From Paraburkholderia terricola (GTDB lineage Bacteria; Pseudomonadota; Gammaproteobacteria; Burkholderiales; Burkholderiaceae), in contig NZ_FRAB01000008.1 of assembly GCF_900142195.1 (NCBI RefSeq), positions 1 through 64,000 of the forward strand: a DNA stretch of 64,000 nucleotides. Direction: 5' to 3'. The position numbers and the translations under genes are program-made. Below, one piece after another: positions 38,365 to 46,608 of this stretch (position 1 is its first letter; the number at the start of each line of letters is the position of its first letter). The notes beneath the pieces are model-generated. The model ran no database searches, was not told the origin of the DNA, and saw nothing but the letters and a program-made list of their open reading frames with translations.

Positions 38365-40554
38365 ATGTCGTCACCACGACCGGGTGAAATGGTCATTGCG
38401 TTCAGTCGCTACACGCTCACGCAGAATCCGCCGCGTCTCGTCGCCGACGACTCGCCGGTCGAACTCGGCGCGCGCGCGCTCGAATTGCTGCTGGCGCTCG
38501 TGGAGGCCGGCGGCCGGCCGGTGGCGCGAGCCGAACTGTGCCGCCGGGGCTGGCCCGATCTGGCGGTCGACGCGAACACGGTTCAGGCGCAGATTTCCAC
38601 GCTGCGACGCGCGCTCGGCGACGATCGCGACCTGATCGTCACCGTGCCGGGCTTCGGCTATCGTTTCGCCGCCGAAGTCCACACGGGCAGCGCGCCCCGG
38701 CCATCGGAGGCCACCGGCCCGGCGTTGCAGCCGCCGACCGAACCGCCCATTCACATTCCACCGCGCACCGCGCAGACGTCGCCGCGCACGATGCGCTTGC
38801 GCACGCCGCTGCATCTCACGCCGTTTATCGGCCGCCATGCGGAGTTGTCGGAGGTGCTCGGCCTCGCTTCGATCGCGCGCGTCATCACTCTGGTCGGCGC
38901 GACTGGAACCGGCAAGTCGCGCATTGCGCACGAGGCCGCTCGCCGGCTTGCCGCGCAATTCCCCGACGGCGTGGTGCCGGTGTCGCTCGCGGCGCAAACG
39001 CCGCGTGAGGGTTTCGCGGACGCCTTCGCGCTCGCGCTGAACCTTGCGCCGCCGCTCGCGCGCGCTTCCTTCGAGCGTCTGCTGGATGGCGTGCGCACGC
39101 GGCGCGTGCTGTTCGTCGTCGATTGCGGCGCGACGGGCGGCGAGCCCGCTGCCCGCATGATCGCCGCCTTGCTCGCGGAGGCGCCCGAGGTGCGCGCGAT
39201 CGTCACCGCCGCCGCGCCGCTCGGTCTCGACGGCGAAGAAGTGGTGACGCTCTACCCGTTGCGCACGCCTGACGACACGCAGGTCAGCACCGCGCTCGCC
39301 GCGGAGCACGACGCGCTGCGGCTGCTGTTCGCACGGCTCGGCACGCTGTTCGCGCGGCGCGCGCGGCTGCGCGAAAAGCCGCGCGCGCTTGCGCGTTGGA
39401 CCGGAAGCGCGGCCCTTCTCGCCGCACTCGATGCCGGCGAGATCAGCCAGGACGTGATCGATGCCGCCGTGCGCATCGCGCAGCAGTTGGACGGCGTGCC
39501 GCTCGCGCTCGAACTCGCCGCCGCGTCGATCGACGACAGCATGAACGCGGGCGAGACGCTCGATACCGCGATGACCGGCTACGCACGCCGCCTTGCCGGC
39601 TTGATCGACGCGCGCATCGACGCGCCGGGCGTGCCGCGGTCCCTCTCGGCGCCGGTGCCGGTGGCGCTCGATCTGCATATCGCGCGGCTCGATCCTTTCG
39701 CGCGCAAGCACTTCCTGCTGCTCAGCCTGTTCGCGGGCGAGTTTCCGCGTTGCGCGGCAATCGGCCTGCTGACGGCCTGCGAGCTGCCGATGTCCGCCAG
39801 CGAAGGCGGCGGCGTGCGCGGCGAGGCGCTTGCCGACCGCCGTCTCGACGAGTTTGTCGAAGCCGGCCTGATCGAGGAGATCGACAGCGACGGGCAATGG
39901 ATGCTGCAGATGCGCCGGCCGATCCGCGAACTCGCGCGCGACATGCTCACCGACAGCGGCGAATTCGATCGCGCGGCGCTCGCTCATGCGGGCGGCTTGC
40001 CGATACGCATCGCGGCGCACCGCAAGCGCGGCGAGCACAAGGTGATCGACGTGCTCGATCTCAGCGATCTCGACGATCTGCGCGCCGCGCTCGCGTGGGC
40101 GGTGAAGGCCGGGCGTTTCGAACTCGCGGTCACGCTGCTCGAATGCTCCGCGCCGCTGTGGCGCCTGCTCTCGCTCGTGCACGAACATCTGCGGCGCGCG
40201 CGCGCCGTGCTTGCCCAGTTGACGGCGAGCGCGACGCCGCGCCGGCGCGACGAGATGCGTCTGCATGCGGTCATCGCAGAGGCGCTGCCGCTCGTGGAGA
40301 CGCCCGCCGACCAGGTGATCGCCGCGTGGAACGAGGTCTATCAACTGGCCAACGCCTGTGCGGACAGCGCGTTTCGCGAGCGGGCGATCATCGCTCTGAT
40401 CGCGTGCTGCAACGAGGCGGGCGATGCGGGCCGCGCCGCGGAACTGAAGGCCGTGCATGAAGGGATGATCCACGCGGGCAGTGCGCCGCCGACGTATCGC
40501 CCCGATGACGCGGCCGACGCGCCGGGCGTCGCGGGCAACGCAACGGAGCGGTGA
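38365..40554 (+). CDS. Winged-helix (OmpR-type) regulator with STAND-like ATPase domain
   Basis: A 729-residue predicted transcription regulator, divergent from hrpB. The start at 38365 has GGAG 7 bases upstream; an ATG at 38389 is an alternative. Residues about 10-105 form an OmpR/PhoB-type winged helix (PVELGARALELLLALVEAGG, ELCRRGWPDLAVDANTV, VPGFGYRF). A Pro-rich linker follows, then an AAA/STAND ATPase with Walker A GATGTGKS (178-185) and a helical C-terminal part. This is the domain order of the SARP/AfsR-like and LuxR-LAL-like regulators. It has no receiver domain. Not a standard Hrp regulator; its placement suggests a function in T3SS control. Confidence 0.85.
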   Translation: MSSPRPGEMVIAFSRYTLTQNPPRLVADDSPVELGARALELLLALVEAGGRPVARAELCRRGWPDLAVDANTVQAQISTLRRALGDDRDLIVTVPGFGYRFAAEVHTGSAPRPSEATGPALQPPTEPPIHIPPRTAQTSPRTMRLRTPLHLTPFIGRHAELSEVLGLASIARVITLVGATGTGKSRIAHEAARRLAAQFPDGVVPVSLAAQTPREGFADAFALALNLAPPLARASFERLLDGVRTRRVLFVVDCGATGGEPAARMIAALLAEAPEVRAIVTAAAPLGLDGEEVVTLYPLRTPDDTQVSTALAAEHDALRLLFARLGTLFARRARLREKPRALARWTGSAALLAALDAGEISQDVIDAAVRIAQQLDGVPLALELAAASIDDSMNAGETLDTAMTGYARRLAGLIDARIDAPGVPRSLSAPVPVALDLHIARLDPFARKHFLLLSLFAGEFPRCAAIGLLTACELPMSASEGGGVRGEALADRRLDEFVEAGLIEEIDSDGQWMLQMRRPIRELARDMLTDSGEFDRAALAHAGGLPIRIAAHRKRGEHKVIDVLDLSDLDDLRAALAWAVKAGRFELAVTLLECSAPLWRLLSLVHEHLRRARAVLAQLTASATPRRRDEMRLHAVIAEALPLVETPADQVIAAWNEVYQLANACADSAFRERAIIALIACCNEAGDAGRAAELKAVHEGMIHAGSAPPTYRPDDAADAPGVAGNATER

Positions 40555-40575
40555 ACGCCCGGCGCGCGGGCGGCA

Positions 40576-43500
40576 CTATGCCCGCGGCGTCGAGCCGATC
40601 CCATACAGCTTCCGTATACGCATGAATTCATCGCCGAACGTCCGATCGAAGTCGTCGCGGCCCGCCTGCACCACGTGCACGTTCAGCGCCTTGAGCCTGC
40701 TCGCGCCTGCTTCGATGCGGCGTTGGCGGTCGAGCGCCGGATCGCCGGCGCCGAAGTATTCCAGATAACCGTCGCAGAGCCGCTTGCCGTCCGGCATCAG
40801 CGAGTTGACCAGGATCATCGGTTTGTCGCGCATCGGCTGCACGCCGGCCGCCTTCAAGGCGAGCGCGAAGCCGATTTCCTCGGCCGTGCCGACGCCGCCC
40901 GCGAGAAAGACCGCCATGTCCGCCTCGAACAGTTGATGCATCCGCGTGATGATGTCCGGGCTGACGTGGCCGACGTCGAGCGCGGCGGGCAGTTCGCTGG
41001 TCGTCGTTTCCTTGCCGATGACCATCGTCGTGCTGATGCCGGCCACCTTGCCGCCGGTGCGGCTCGACGCGGCATGGCGCTGATAGTGTTGATAGAACTC
41101 GCCCATCAGACCTTTGGCGCCGCCGCCATAGATCGCATCGTCGCCGCGTCCGGCGATCCATCGCGCCACCGATGTCGTCTCGGCCACGAGCGAAGGCTCG
41201 ACCGCCTTGCCCGACGCCAGCACCACCACCGCGGGACGCCGCGCCGCGCGGCCCGCATCCAGTTCGCGGCGCACGTCGAACTGGTTGGGCGGGGCCGCCG
41301 CGCCGTCTTGCGGGACCTCGATCCGCTCATACTGCGCCCAGTGCCGTTCGAGTTCGGCGGTCGCCTGGCTTTCCTCGTCGTAACGCCGCGACAGCGTCAG
41401 CGGGTTTTCGCTCAACCCGTAGAGATGCTGGGTCCTGACGAGTTCCTGCAGGATGGCGAGATGCGGATCGCCTTCATTGACGAGCACACGCACGTTCTTG
41501 TAGTCGGGATGCAGGCTCGTCAGCACGAGCGCCGAAAAGTATTCGTAAAGGACGGTAGCCTGCGCGCCGAGCGTGCCGGGCACGGCATCGAACACCACGG
41601 CATCGGCGTGCTGCACGCGCTGGCCGATCGCATACGGATCGAACGCTCGCGCAGCCGATGCCTGGCCGATGACAACAGGCTGCGCATGCTCGCCTGCCGG
41701 ATCGGGCCGCGTTGCGTTCGCCGGCGCGAGCGCGCGGATACGCTCCTGCCATGCGGCGCCACGCGTGCTGCCCGGCTGACCGATCAAGGACACGCGATAA
41801 TCCGGCACGCGCGATCTGCGCGCCGTGTTCTCGAACGTGACGCCGTCCGCGCGCATGGCGTCGATCGCTTTCACCCACGGCAGCGACGCGGTGTAGGCGC
41901 CTTCGTGTGACCGGTCCATCAGTTCCTGCACGGAGCGCGACTCCGGGTTGATGGCCGCGGCGGGCACGAACCACGCCTCGCTGTCGGCGGCATTGACGGC
42001 GCCCGCCGGCGGACGGCGGAACTCGAAGGTGGTGGCGCCGGAAAAATTGCGCACGTCTGCCGCGCCCGTCGAAAGATCCATGTCGACGAGGCTCGCGACG
42101 CACACGCTCACCACGCTCGGTTCGAGCCGCTCGCCGGTGGCGGCCGCGCGCCGCTCGTAGGCTTGCATGAAGTGTTCGAGAAGCTGCGTGGTGCCGCCCG
42201 CCGTATTGATCCACCAGGTGGTCTCGACGCCGGGCACGGCCTGAATCGCCGGGTCCTGTCCGCCGACCCGGCGCTCAACTTCCGCGAGCGCCTCCTCCTT
42301 GATGTGCGCCGGGAAATACGGCTCCAGCAGCGGCCAGTCGGGAAATTCGAGTCCGCGATCGTCGGCGATGAAGTGCAGCCGGTCGCCGCGCTCCGCATCG
42401 ACGCCGAACGATGCCAGCCGCTGCAGCAACGCTTCGCGCGAGATCGTCGGATGCTCGCCGTCGAGCACGCGCCGGATCACCCGCACGAACGATTCCGCCT
42501 TGCCGGAATTTTCCACGCCGGCGTCGGGCCGCAAGCCGCGCACGTTCGCGACGTAGCTGCCGTGACGCTCCTCGGGTTCTCCAAGATCGTCGATCAGCTC
42601 GATCAGCGAACTGATCCTGAGCGTGGCGCTGCCGAAACCGGAGCGCCAATGCTCGATCTTCAGCTGCTTGGTGGTGCCGACGAAGAGTTGCGCCACATTG
42701 CGCGTGGCGGTGTCGGATGCAGGTAACGCCGGTAACGCCGGTGTCGCCGGTGTTGCGCCCAAGGCCGTCGGGCCACGGCGGGTCAGTGCGCCGGTGCGGG
42801 CGACGTCGTCGAGCGAGTCGACGATCTGCACGGTCGTCGCGGCGTGCGGCACGCCCGGCCGCTGCCCTTGCCGCAAGGTACTGTCGAGCGCCTTCCGGTA
42901 GTGATCCTTTTCGTCGACACCGCGCGGCGCGGCGCCGAACATGCCCCGCAGCAACGGCCGGTAGAAACCGAAGTCGGCAACCACCAGCGCCCGTTCGCGC
43001 GGCTGTCCGACCGCACTCGCCGCCGCGCGCGCGGAACGCAGATAGTCGATCGCCTCGATGAACTGGTACGGCGCATGAAAATCGCCGCGTGTCAGCACGA
43101 TCGCATCGGCGGCGTCGAATTGATCGAGGCGCCGCGGATCATCCGGCTTGCGCCCGCGAAAGCCGCTCACCACGACCTGCCTGTCAGCGAAGCGGCGCTT
43201 GACGTCGAGCGCCGCCGCGGCCGTATCGCCCGACAGTTCGCTCCAGCCGGTATGGATGCGGTCGGTTCGCCCCGCGCCGACGCACGCGCGATGCACGTAT
43301 TCGTGTGCGTTCTGCGTGATGAAATTGCCGGTCTTCATCCGCGCAAGCAGATCGACGAGCCATTCGTCGCCGGGCCCGGTTACCGGCTTGTCGTTGCTGC
43401 TTTCGTCGACGAGAATCCGCAGCATGTCCTTCGCACGCCGGATGCGCCCTTCGGTCTGCGCATTGCGGATCGCGTGATCGTCGTGCGCGTGAGATACCCC

Positions 43501-43707
43501 GGCGTCGCGCAACACGATCTCGCTGCCCGGCTCCGCCATCGGTCGCGACTCCGCCGCACTGGCGCGCGATGGCGGCAGACCGTCCAGCTGCGGCGACCCG
43601 GGCGGGCGCCTCGATGCGGGCGGCGGCCTCGCAGGCCGCGCTCCAGGGTCGTGCTCCGGCCACGGCCGCGGTTCGCCCGCGCCGCCGCTGCTGATTTTGT
43701 CGTCCAA
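40576..43707 (-). CDS. LOG/PpnN-like domain protein, candidate type III effector
   Basis: A 1043-residue protein. The C-terminal 200 residues have a Rossmann-like LOG/PpnN fold: AIYGGGAKGLMGEFYQHYQ (858-876) and the nucleotide-binding motif AGGVGTAEE (936-944), in which Ala replaces the usual Pro of PGGxGT. The Arg-Lys pair that follows MHx in plant and bacterial cytokinin-activating LOG enzymes is absent (MHQLFE). An earlier segment (about 175-290) may be a second, diverged Rossmann domain. The first 60 residues are Pro/Arg/Ser-rich and lack a signal peptide. It lies 58 bases downstream of an HrpB1-like gene that has a perfect hrpII box, so it is probably HrpB-controlled. Possible activity: cleavage of nucleoside 5'-monophosphates. 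Secretion is inferred. Confidence 0.75.
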   Translation of the reverse strand: MDDKISSGGAGEPRPWPEHDPGARPARPPPASRRPPGSPQLDGLPPSRASAAESRPMAEPGSEIVLRDAGVSHAHDDHAIRNAQTEGRIRRAKDMLRILVDESSNDKPVTGPGDEWLVDLLARMKTGNFITQNAHEYVHRACVGAGRTDRIHTGWSELSGDTAAAALDVKRRFADRQVVVSGFRGRKPDDPRRLDQFDAADAIVLTRGDFHAPYQFIEAIDYLRSARAAASAVGQPRERALVVADFGFYRPLLRGMFGAAPRGVDEKDHYRKALDSTLRQGQRPGVPHAATTVQIVDSLDDVARTGALTRRGPTALGATPATPALPALPASDTATRNVAQLFVGTTKQLKIEHWRSGFGSATLRISSLIELIDDLGEPEERHGSYVANVRGLRPDAGVENSGKAESFVRVIRRVLDGEHPTISREALLQRLASFGVDAERGDRLHFIADDRGLEFPDWPLLEPYFPAHIKEEALAEVERRVGGQDPAIQAVPGVETTWWINTAGGTTQLLEHFMQAYERRAAATGERLEPSVVSVCVASLVDMDLSTGAADVRNFSGATTFEFRRPPAGAVNAADSEAWFVPAAAINPESRSVQELMDRSHEGAYTASLPWVKAIDAMRADGVTFENTARRSRVPDYRVSLIGQPGSTRGAAWQERIRALAPANATRPDPAGEHAQPVVIGQASAARAFDPYAIGQRVQHADAVVFDAVPGTLGAQATVLYEYFSALVLTSLHPDYKNVRVLVNEGDPHLAILQELVRTQHLYGLSENPLTLSRRYDEESQATAELERHWAQYERIEVPQDGAAAPPNQFDVRRELDAGRAARRPAVVVLASGKAVEPSLVAETTSVARWIAGRGDDAIYGGGAKGLMGEFYQHYQRHAASSRTGGKVAGISTTMVIGKETTTSELPAALDVGHVSPDIITRMHQLFEADMAVFLAGGVGTAEEIGFALALKAAGVQPMRDKPMILVNSLMPDGKRLCDGYLEYFGAGDPALDRQRRIEAGASRLKALNVHVVQAGRDDFDRTFGDEFMRIRKLYGIGSTPRA

Positions 43708-43765
43708 CAGGAAGTCCTTTCGAGAGTGATGGATGCCGCGTGTCGCGCGGGAATGCTCACGCGTC

Positions 43766-44188
43766 TCAGCTGTACTCGTTGCCGAGCGCCTCCGCGATGC
43801 GCGCGGGCACCGCGTCGCCCTCGACGCCTATGAACTTCGCGGCGATCGCGAGCGCGGTGGGGTCGCCGCTGTGCAGGATGGCGCCCACGCAGCGGCGCCA
43901 GTCGCGATCGCCCAGCATGTAAAGACACCAGCCCTGCAGCGCGATGACGACGGGCGAACCCTGCCCCTGCTCGTCGAGTTGCCGCAACAGGCGCAACGCA
44001 TCCATCCAGCGCTGCGAGTTGACGAGCAGACGCACTTCGCAGATATCGACGACGGACGGATTGGGATGCAGCAGCCGCAGCACGAGCAGCAGCTCTTCGA
44101 GTTCGGCATGCGCGCCGAGCCGCAAGCCGACCGAAAACACCGACAGCAGCACACCCAGCACCGACAAACTGCATTGATCGTTTTTCAT
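43766..44188 (-). CDS. HrpB1/HrpK-family T3SS protein, second copy
   Basis: A 140-residue TPR-like helical protein of the HrpB1/HrpK family (PF09613-type), with ELEELLLVLRLLHPNPSVVD, SQRWMDALRLLRQLDE and ALQGWCLYMLGDRDWRRCV. The start at 44188 was chosen as the ATG nearest the homology. The main hrpB1 gene heads the apparatus operon at 60028, so this is a diverged paralogue. It has its own perfect hrpII box 83 bases upstream and is followed by the LOG-like gene; it might serve as a chaperone for that protein. Confidence 0.8.
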   Translation of the reverse strand: MKNDQCSLSVLGVLLSVFSVGLRLGAHAELEELLLVLRLLHPNPSVVDICEVRLLVNSQRWMDALRLLRQLDEQGQGSPVVIALQGWCLYMLGDRDWRRCVGAILHSGDPTALAIAAKFIGVEGDAVPARIAEALGNEYS

Positions 44189-44270
44189 TGCATGTACCTG
44201 CGCAAACGAAAAGGCATCGGGAAACAGGCAGCATTGTCGATGCGTACCCTTCGCCATGACCGCGAGCACA

Positions 44271-44294
44271 CGAAGCGCGGCACAAGATCGCGAA
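44271..44294 (-). promoter_or_regulatory. hrpII box, perfect, for the HrpB1-like/LOG-like operon
   Basis: Minus-strand TTCG-N16-TTCG (CGAA-N16-CGAA on the plus strand). GACAAT lies about 32 bases downstream as a -10 candidate. Confidence 0.8.
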
Positions 44295-44351
44295 GCGCAT
44301 TGGCCACCTCGAAGCGCCGCGCGCGGCGACGCGCCGCGAAGTCGCCAACGT

Positions 44352-44375
44352 TTCGTGCGCTCACACGCCGCTTCG
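44352..44375 (+). promoter_or_regulatory. hrpII box, perfect, for the secreted-protein gene at 44490
   Basis: TTCG-N16-TTCG on the plus strand, 57 bases from the divergent box at 44271. TAGCCT starts about 32 bases after it. The ATG is 114 bases downstream. Confidence 0.8.
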
Positions 44376-44489
44376 CATTCGCCGACGCGGGCGCATCCGC
44401 TTCCCCTAGCCTGTGTCTGTTGAAGTCGGCGCGTTCTGCCGCCTCATCAGTTTTCGATTACCCGCATGATCAACCTTGTGAGAGGAACC

Positions 44490-45092
44490 ATGACCTTCAA
44501 CACAGTCCAGCCGTCGTTCCAGGCGCAGACGCTCGAATACTCGCCCAACACCCAGTCGTACGGCGGCGCGGATCCGAGCCGGATCAACGCTGACATCCAG
44601 CAGCTTCTCAACGACCTCGGCGCATTCAGCCAGACGCCCGGCTCGTCGGGCCAGTTTCCGGGCTCGGGTCAATTCCCCGGCACCGGCCAGGTGCCGGGCT
44701 ACCCCGGCCAGTCGACGAGCGGCAACCCGCCGCTGCGCTCCGTCAAGCTCACGTCGCGCTCCGGCGGCGAAGTCGATCTGCTCGCGGACCCATCGGGCAA
44801 CCTGTACGACAAGAAGGGCAAGTCGGTGGGTTCGATCGGCGCCGACGGCAGCGTCAGCTTCACGCCCGATGGCGAGAAGGAGGTCCAGACGCTGGCGACC
44901 AACAACCACCTCGATTTCGGTATGTTGATTCGCGGCGACTTCGTGAAGCCCGACGAGCAGTCCAACGGCAACGTCAAGTTCTCGGCCGAGGATGTCAACA
45001 TCGGCGCCGGCGACCTGAACCTCAGCGGCAACACGACGACGACTCCGCAGGTGCAGCCGCTCATGCAACAGCCCGGCACGATCACGATCTGA
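44490..45092 (+). CDS. Candidate type III secreted protein with Gly/Pro repeats
   Basis: A 200-residue protein, not recognised. The start at 44490 has a GAGGAA site; an ATG at 44466 is less well placed. No signal peptide. The N-terminal half is rich in Gln, Ser, Gly and Asn (like harpins) and contains a GQFPGSGQFPGTGQVPG repeat around residues 54-70. The middle has a compact, beta-rich segment (SVKLTSRSGGEVDLLADPSG). Its own perfect hrpII box and the absence of cysteine fit a T3SS-secreted accessory protein or harpin. Not homologous to a named harpin as far as I can see. Confidence 0.7.
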   Translation: MTFNTVQPSFQAQTLEYSPNTQSYGGADPSRINADIQQLLNDLGAFSQTPGSSGQFPGSGQFPGTGQVPGYPGQSTSGNPPLRSVKLTSRSGGEVDLLADPSGNLYDKKGKSVGSIGADGSVSFTPDGEKEVQTLATNNHLDFGMLIRGDFVKPDEQSNGNVKFSAEDVNIGAGDLNLSGNTTTTPQVQPLMQQPGTITI

Positions 45093-45102
45093 CGCGCGCC
45101 GA

Positions 45103-45146
45103 TTCGTGTGGGGTTCGCGTGAGGTTCGCATGGGGTTCGCGCCGAT
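45103..45146. repeat. 11-bp tandem repeat, four copies
   Basis: TTCG followed by a 7-base (C/T)(G/A)TG(A/G)GG-like spacer, starting at 45103, 45114, 45125 and 45136. The spacing does not match a hrpII box. Confidence 0.7.
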
Positions 45147-45194
45147 TTCCGCGGCATTCGCGCGCGCGAGTTGCGCCTGATCGGCGCGCGGGTC

Positions 45195-45320
45195 GCGGAT
45201 GATCGCGCGCCGGCTGCGCACGAACTGCGCATGATCGACACGCTGGCTGCACACCGGTTGCGCATGACTGGCGTGCCAGTCGCACGCGAGTTGCGCACCA
45301 TCGGCGCCGTCTCGCGGGCA
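45195..45320. repeat. Degenerate 33-bp tandem repeat before the P450 gene
   Basis: Three recognisable diverged units of 33 bases around 45214-45312, preceded by a weaker one. In the plus-strand frame they would encode AAHELRMIDTL, AAHRLRMTGVP and VARELRTIGAV, but no start with a ribosome site serves them. Confidence 0.6.
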
Positions 45321-45352
45321 CGCCCGCGCCTTCCCCTCAGCCGAAGCCGGCC

Positions 45353-46561
45353 ATGACCGTCACGCTTGCCGACCCGGACTTTTACAGCGCCCTGCCCTCG
45401 ATCATCGGCACGGGCTCCGCCGATCCGTACCCGGTCTATGCCTGGCTGCGCGCGAACCGGCCGCTGTGCCGCGACGCGAGCGGCGTATGGCTCGCTTCGT
45501 CGCACGCGCTCGTCACGCGCATTCTCGAGGACGCGCGCTTCTCCGCGCGCATGCCGCCTTCGGCCACGCCATTCGACGACGCGCTCGGCTACACCGACAT
45601 GATCGTGTTCCAGAACGGCGCGGAACACGACCGCTTGCGGCGGTTCCTCGCGCCGCTCTTTTCGCGCAAGGCGCTGGCGGCGCTGCAAGCGTTCATCGAC
45701 GACGAAATCGCGCGGCTCGTCGAGCGCCTGCGCGACACGCCGCGCTTCGATCTCGTGGCCGACATCGCGAGCGTGCTGCCGGTGCGCACGATCTGCCGGT
45801 TGCTAGGCTTTCCGGACGCGCACGGCGCGCGCTACCTCGAAGCGTCGACCGGCGCGTGGCAACTGATCAGCGGCGCGCCGCTCGCGCCCGCCGAACGCAT
45901 GAGCGCGATCACGCAGACCGAAGCCTTTCTCGCGCAAGTCGAGTCGTTCATCGCCGACATCGATCCCGACGCGATGCCGGATCATGCGGCGTCGCGTTTT
46001 CTGCATCTCGAACGGGAAGGCGGAATCGGGCGCCGCGAGATGCTCGTCAACATCCTGTTTCTCTTCATTGCCGGTTACGGCACGACGTTGCTGTCGATCG
46101 GCAACGGTCTCGCCGCCCTGCTGCGCGCGCCGCGGGCATGGCAAGCGCTGCGAGCCGATCCGGCGCTCGTGCCGCAAGCGGTGCGCGAACTGTATCGCCA
46201 CGACGCAGCCGTGCAGGCGGTGTTCCGCTATGCGTGGGAAGACGTCGAGATCGACGGCCAGCGGATTCGGCGAGGCGAACTGGTGGTGCCGCTGCTCGGC
46301 GCGGCGAACCGTGATCCGGCCGCGTTCGATGCGCCCGACGAGATCCGCTTCGAGCGCGAAGCCGGGCGTTCGCTGACATTCGGCGCGGGTCCGCATAGCT
46401 GCATGGGACTCGCGCTCGCGCGCATGCAGCTCGAATCGCTGCTGCGCTCGCTGCTAGCTCACATGCCCGATCTGCGGCTCGCGCCTGGTCCGCAGGTACG
46501 GCAGCAGCACGGCTCGTTTCATGGCTATGACCGGCTGGTGCTGGAGCGCGCCGGCGGTTAA
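45353..46561 (+). CDS. Cytochrome P450
   Basis: A 402-residue soluble bacterial P450 monooxygenase. The heme-binding loop FGAGPHSCMG (343-352, Cys350) and the ExxR motif in RELYRHD are intact. In the I helix the usual AG-x-(D/E)-TT reads AGYGTT (240-245): the acidic residue that helps proton delivery is Gly. It needs a ferredoxin partner, and none is next to it. Located between two candidate T3SS genes; a Rieske oxygenase lies 2 kb away. Its substrate is unknown. It could make a small molecule relevant to the host, but this is inference. Confidence 0.92.
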   Translation: MTVTLADPDFYSALPSIIGTGSADPYPVYAWLRANRPLCRDASGVWLASSHALVTRILEDARFSARMPPSATPFDDALGYTDMIVFQNGAEHDRLRRFLAPLFSRKALAALQAFIDDEIARLVERLRDTPRFDLVADIASVLPVRTICRLLGFPDAHGARYLEASTGAWQLISGAPLAPAERMSAITQTEAFLAQVESFIADIDPDAMPDHAASRFLHLEREGGIGRREMLVNILFLFIAGYGTTLLSIGNGLAALLRAPRAWQALRADPALVPQAVRELYRHDAAVQAVFRYAWEDVEIDGQRIRRGELVVPLLGAANRDPAAFDAPDEIRFEREAGRSLTFGAGPHSCMGLALARMQLESLLRSLLAHMPDLRLAPGPQVRQQHGSFHGYDRLVLERAGG

Positions 46562-46608
46562 TACAAGCAACACAAACACCGATCAACACCGCGTTGCATC
46601 GGCGTCGC

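Noticed and set aside
45136..45160. hrpII box upstream of the P450
   Set aside because: The two TTCG sites are 17, not 16, bases apart and lie in a repeat where TTCG recurs.
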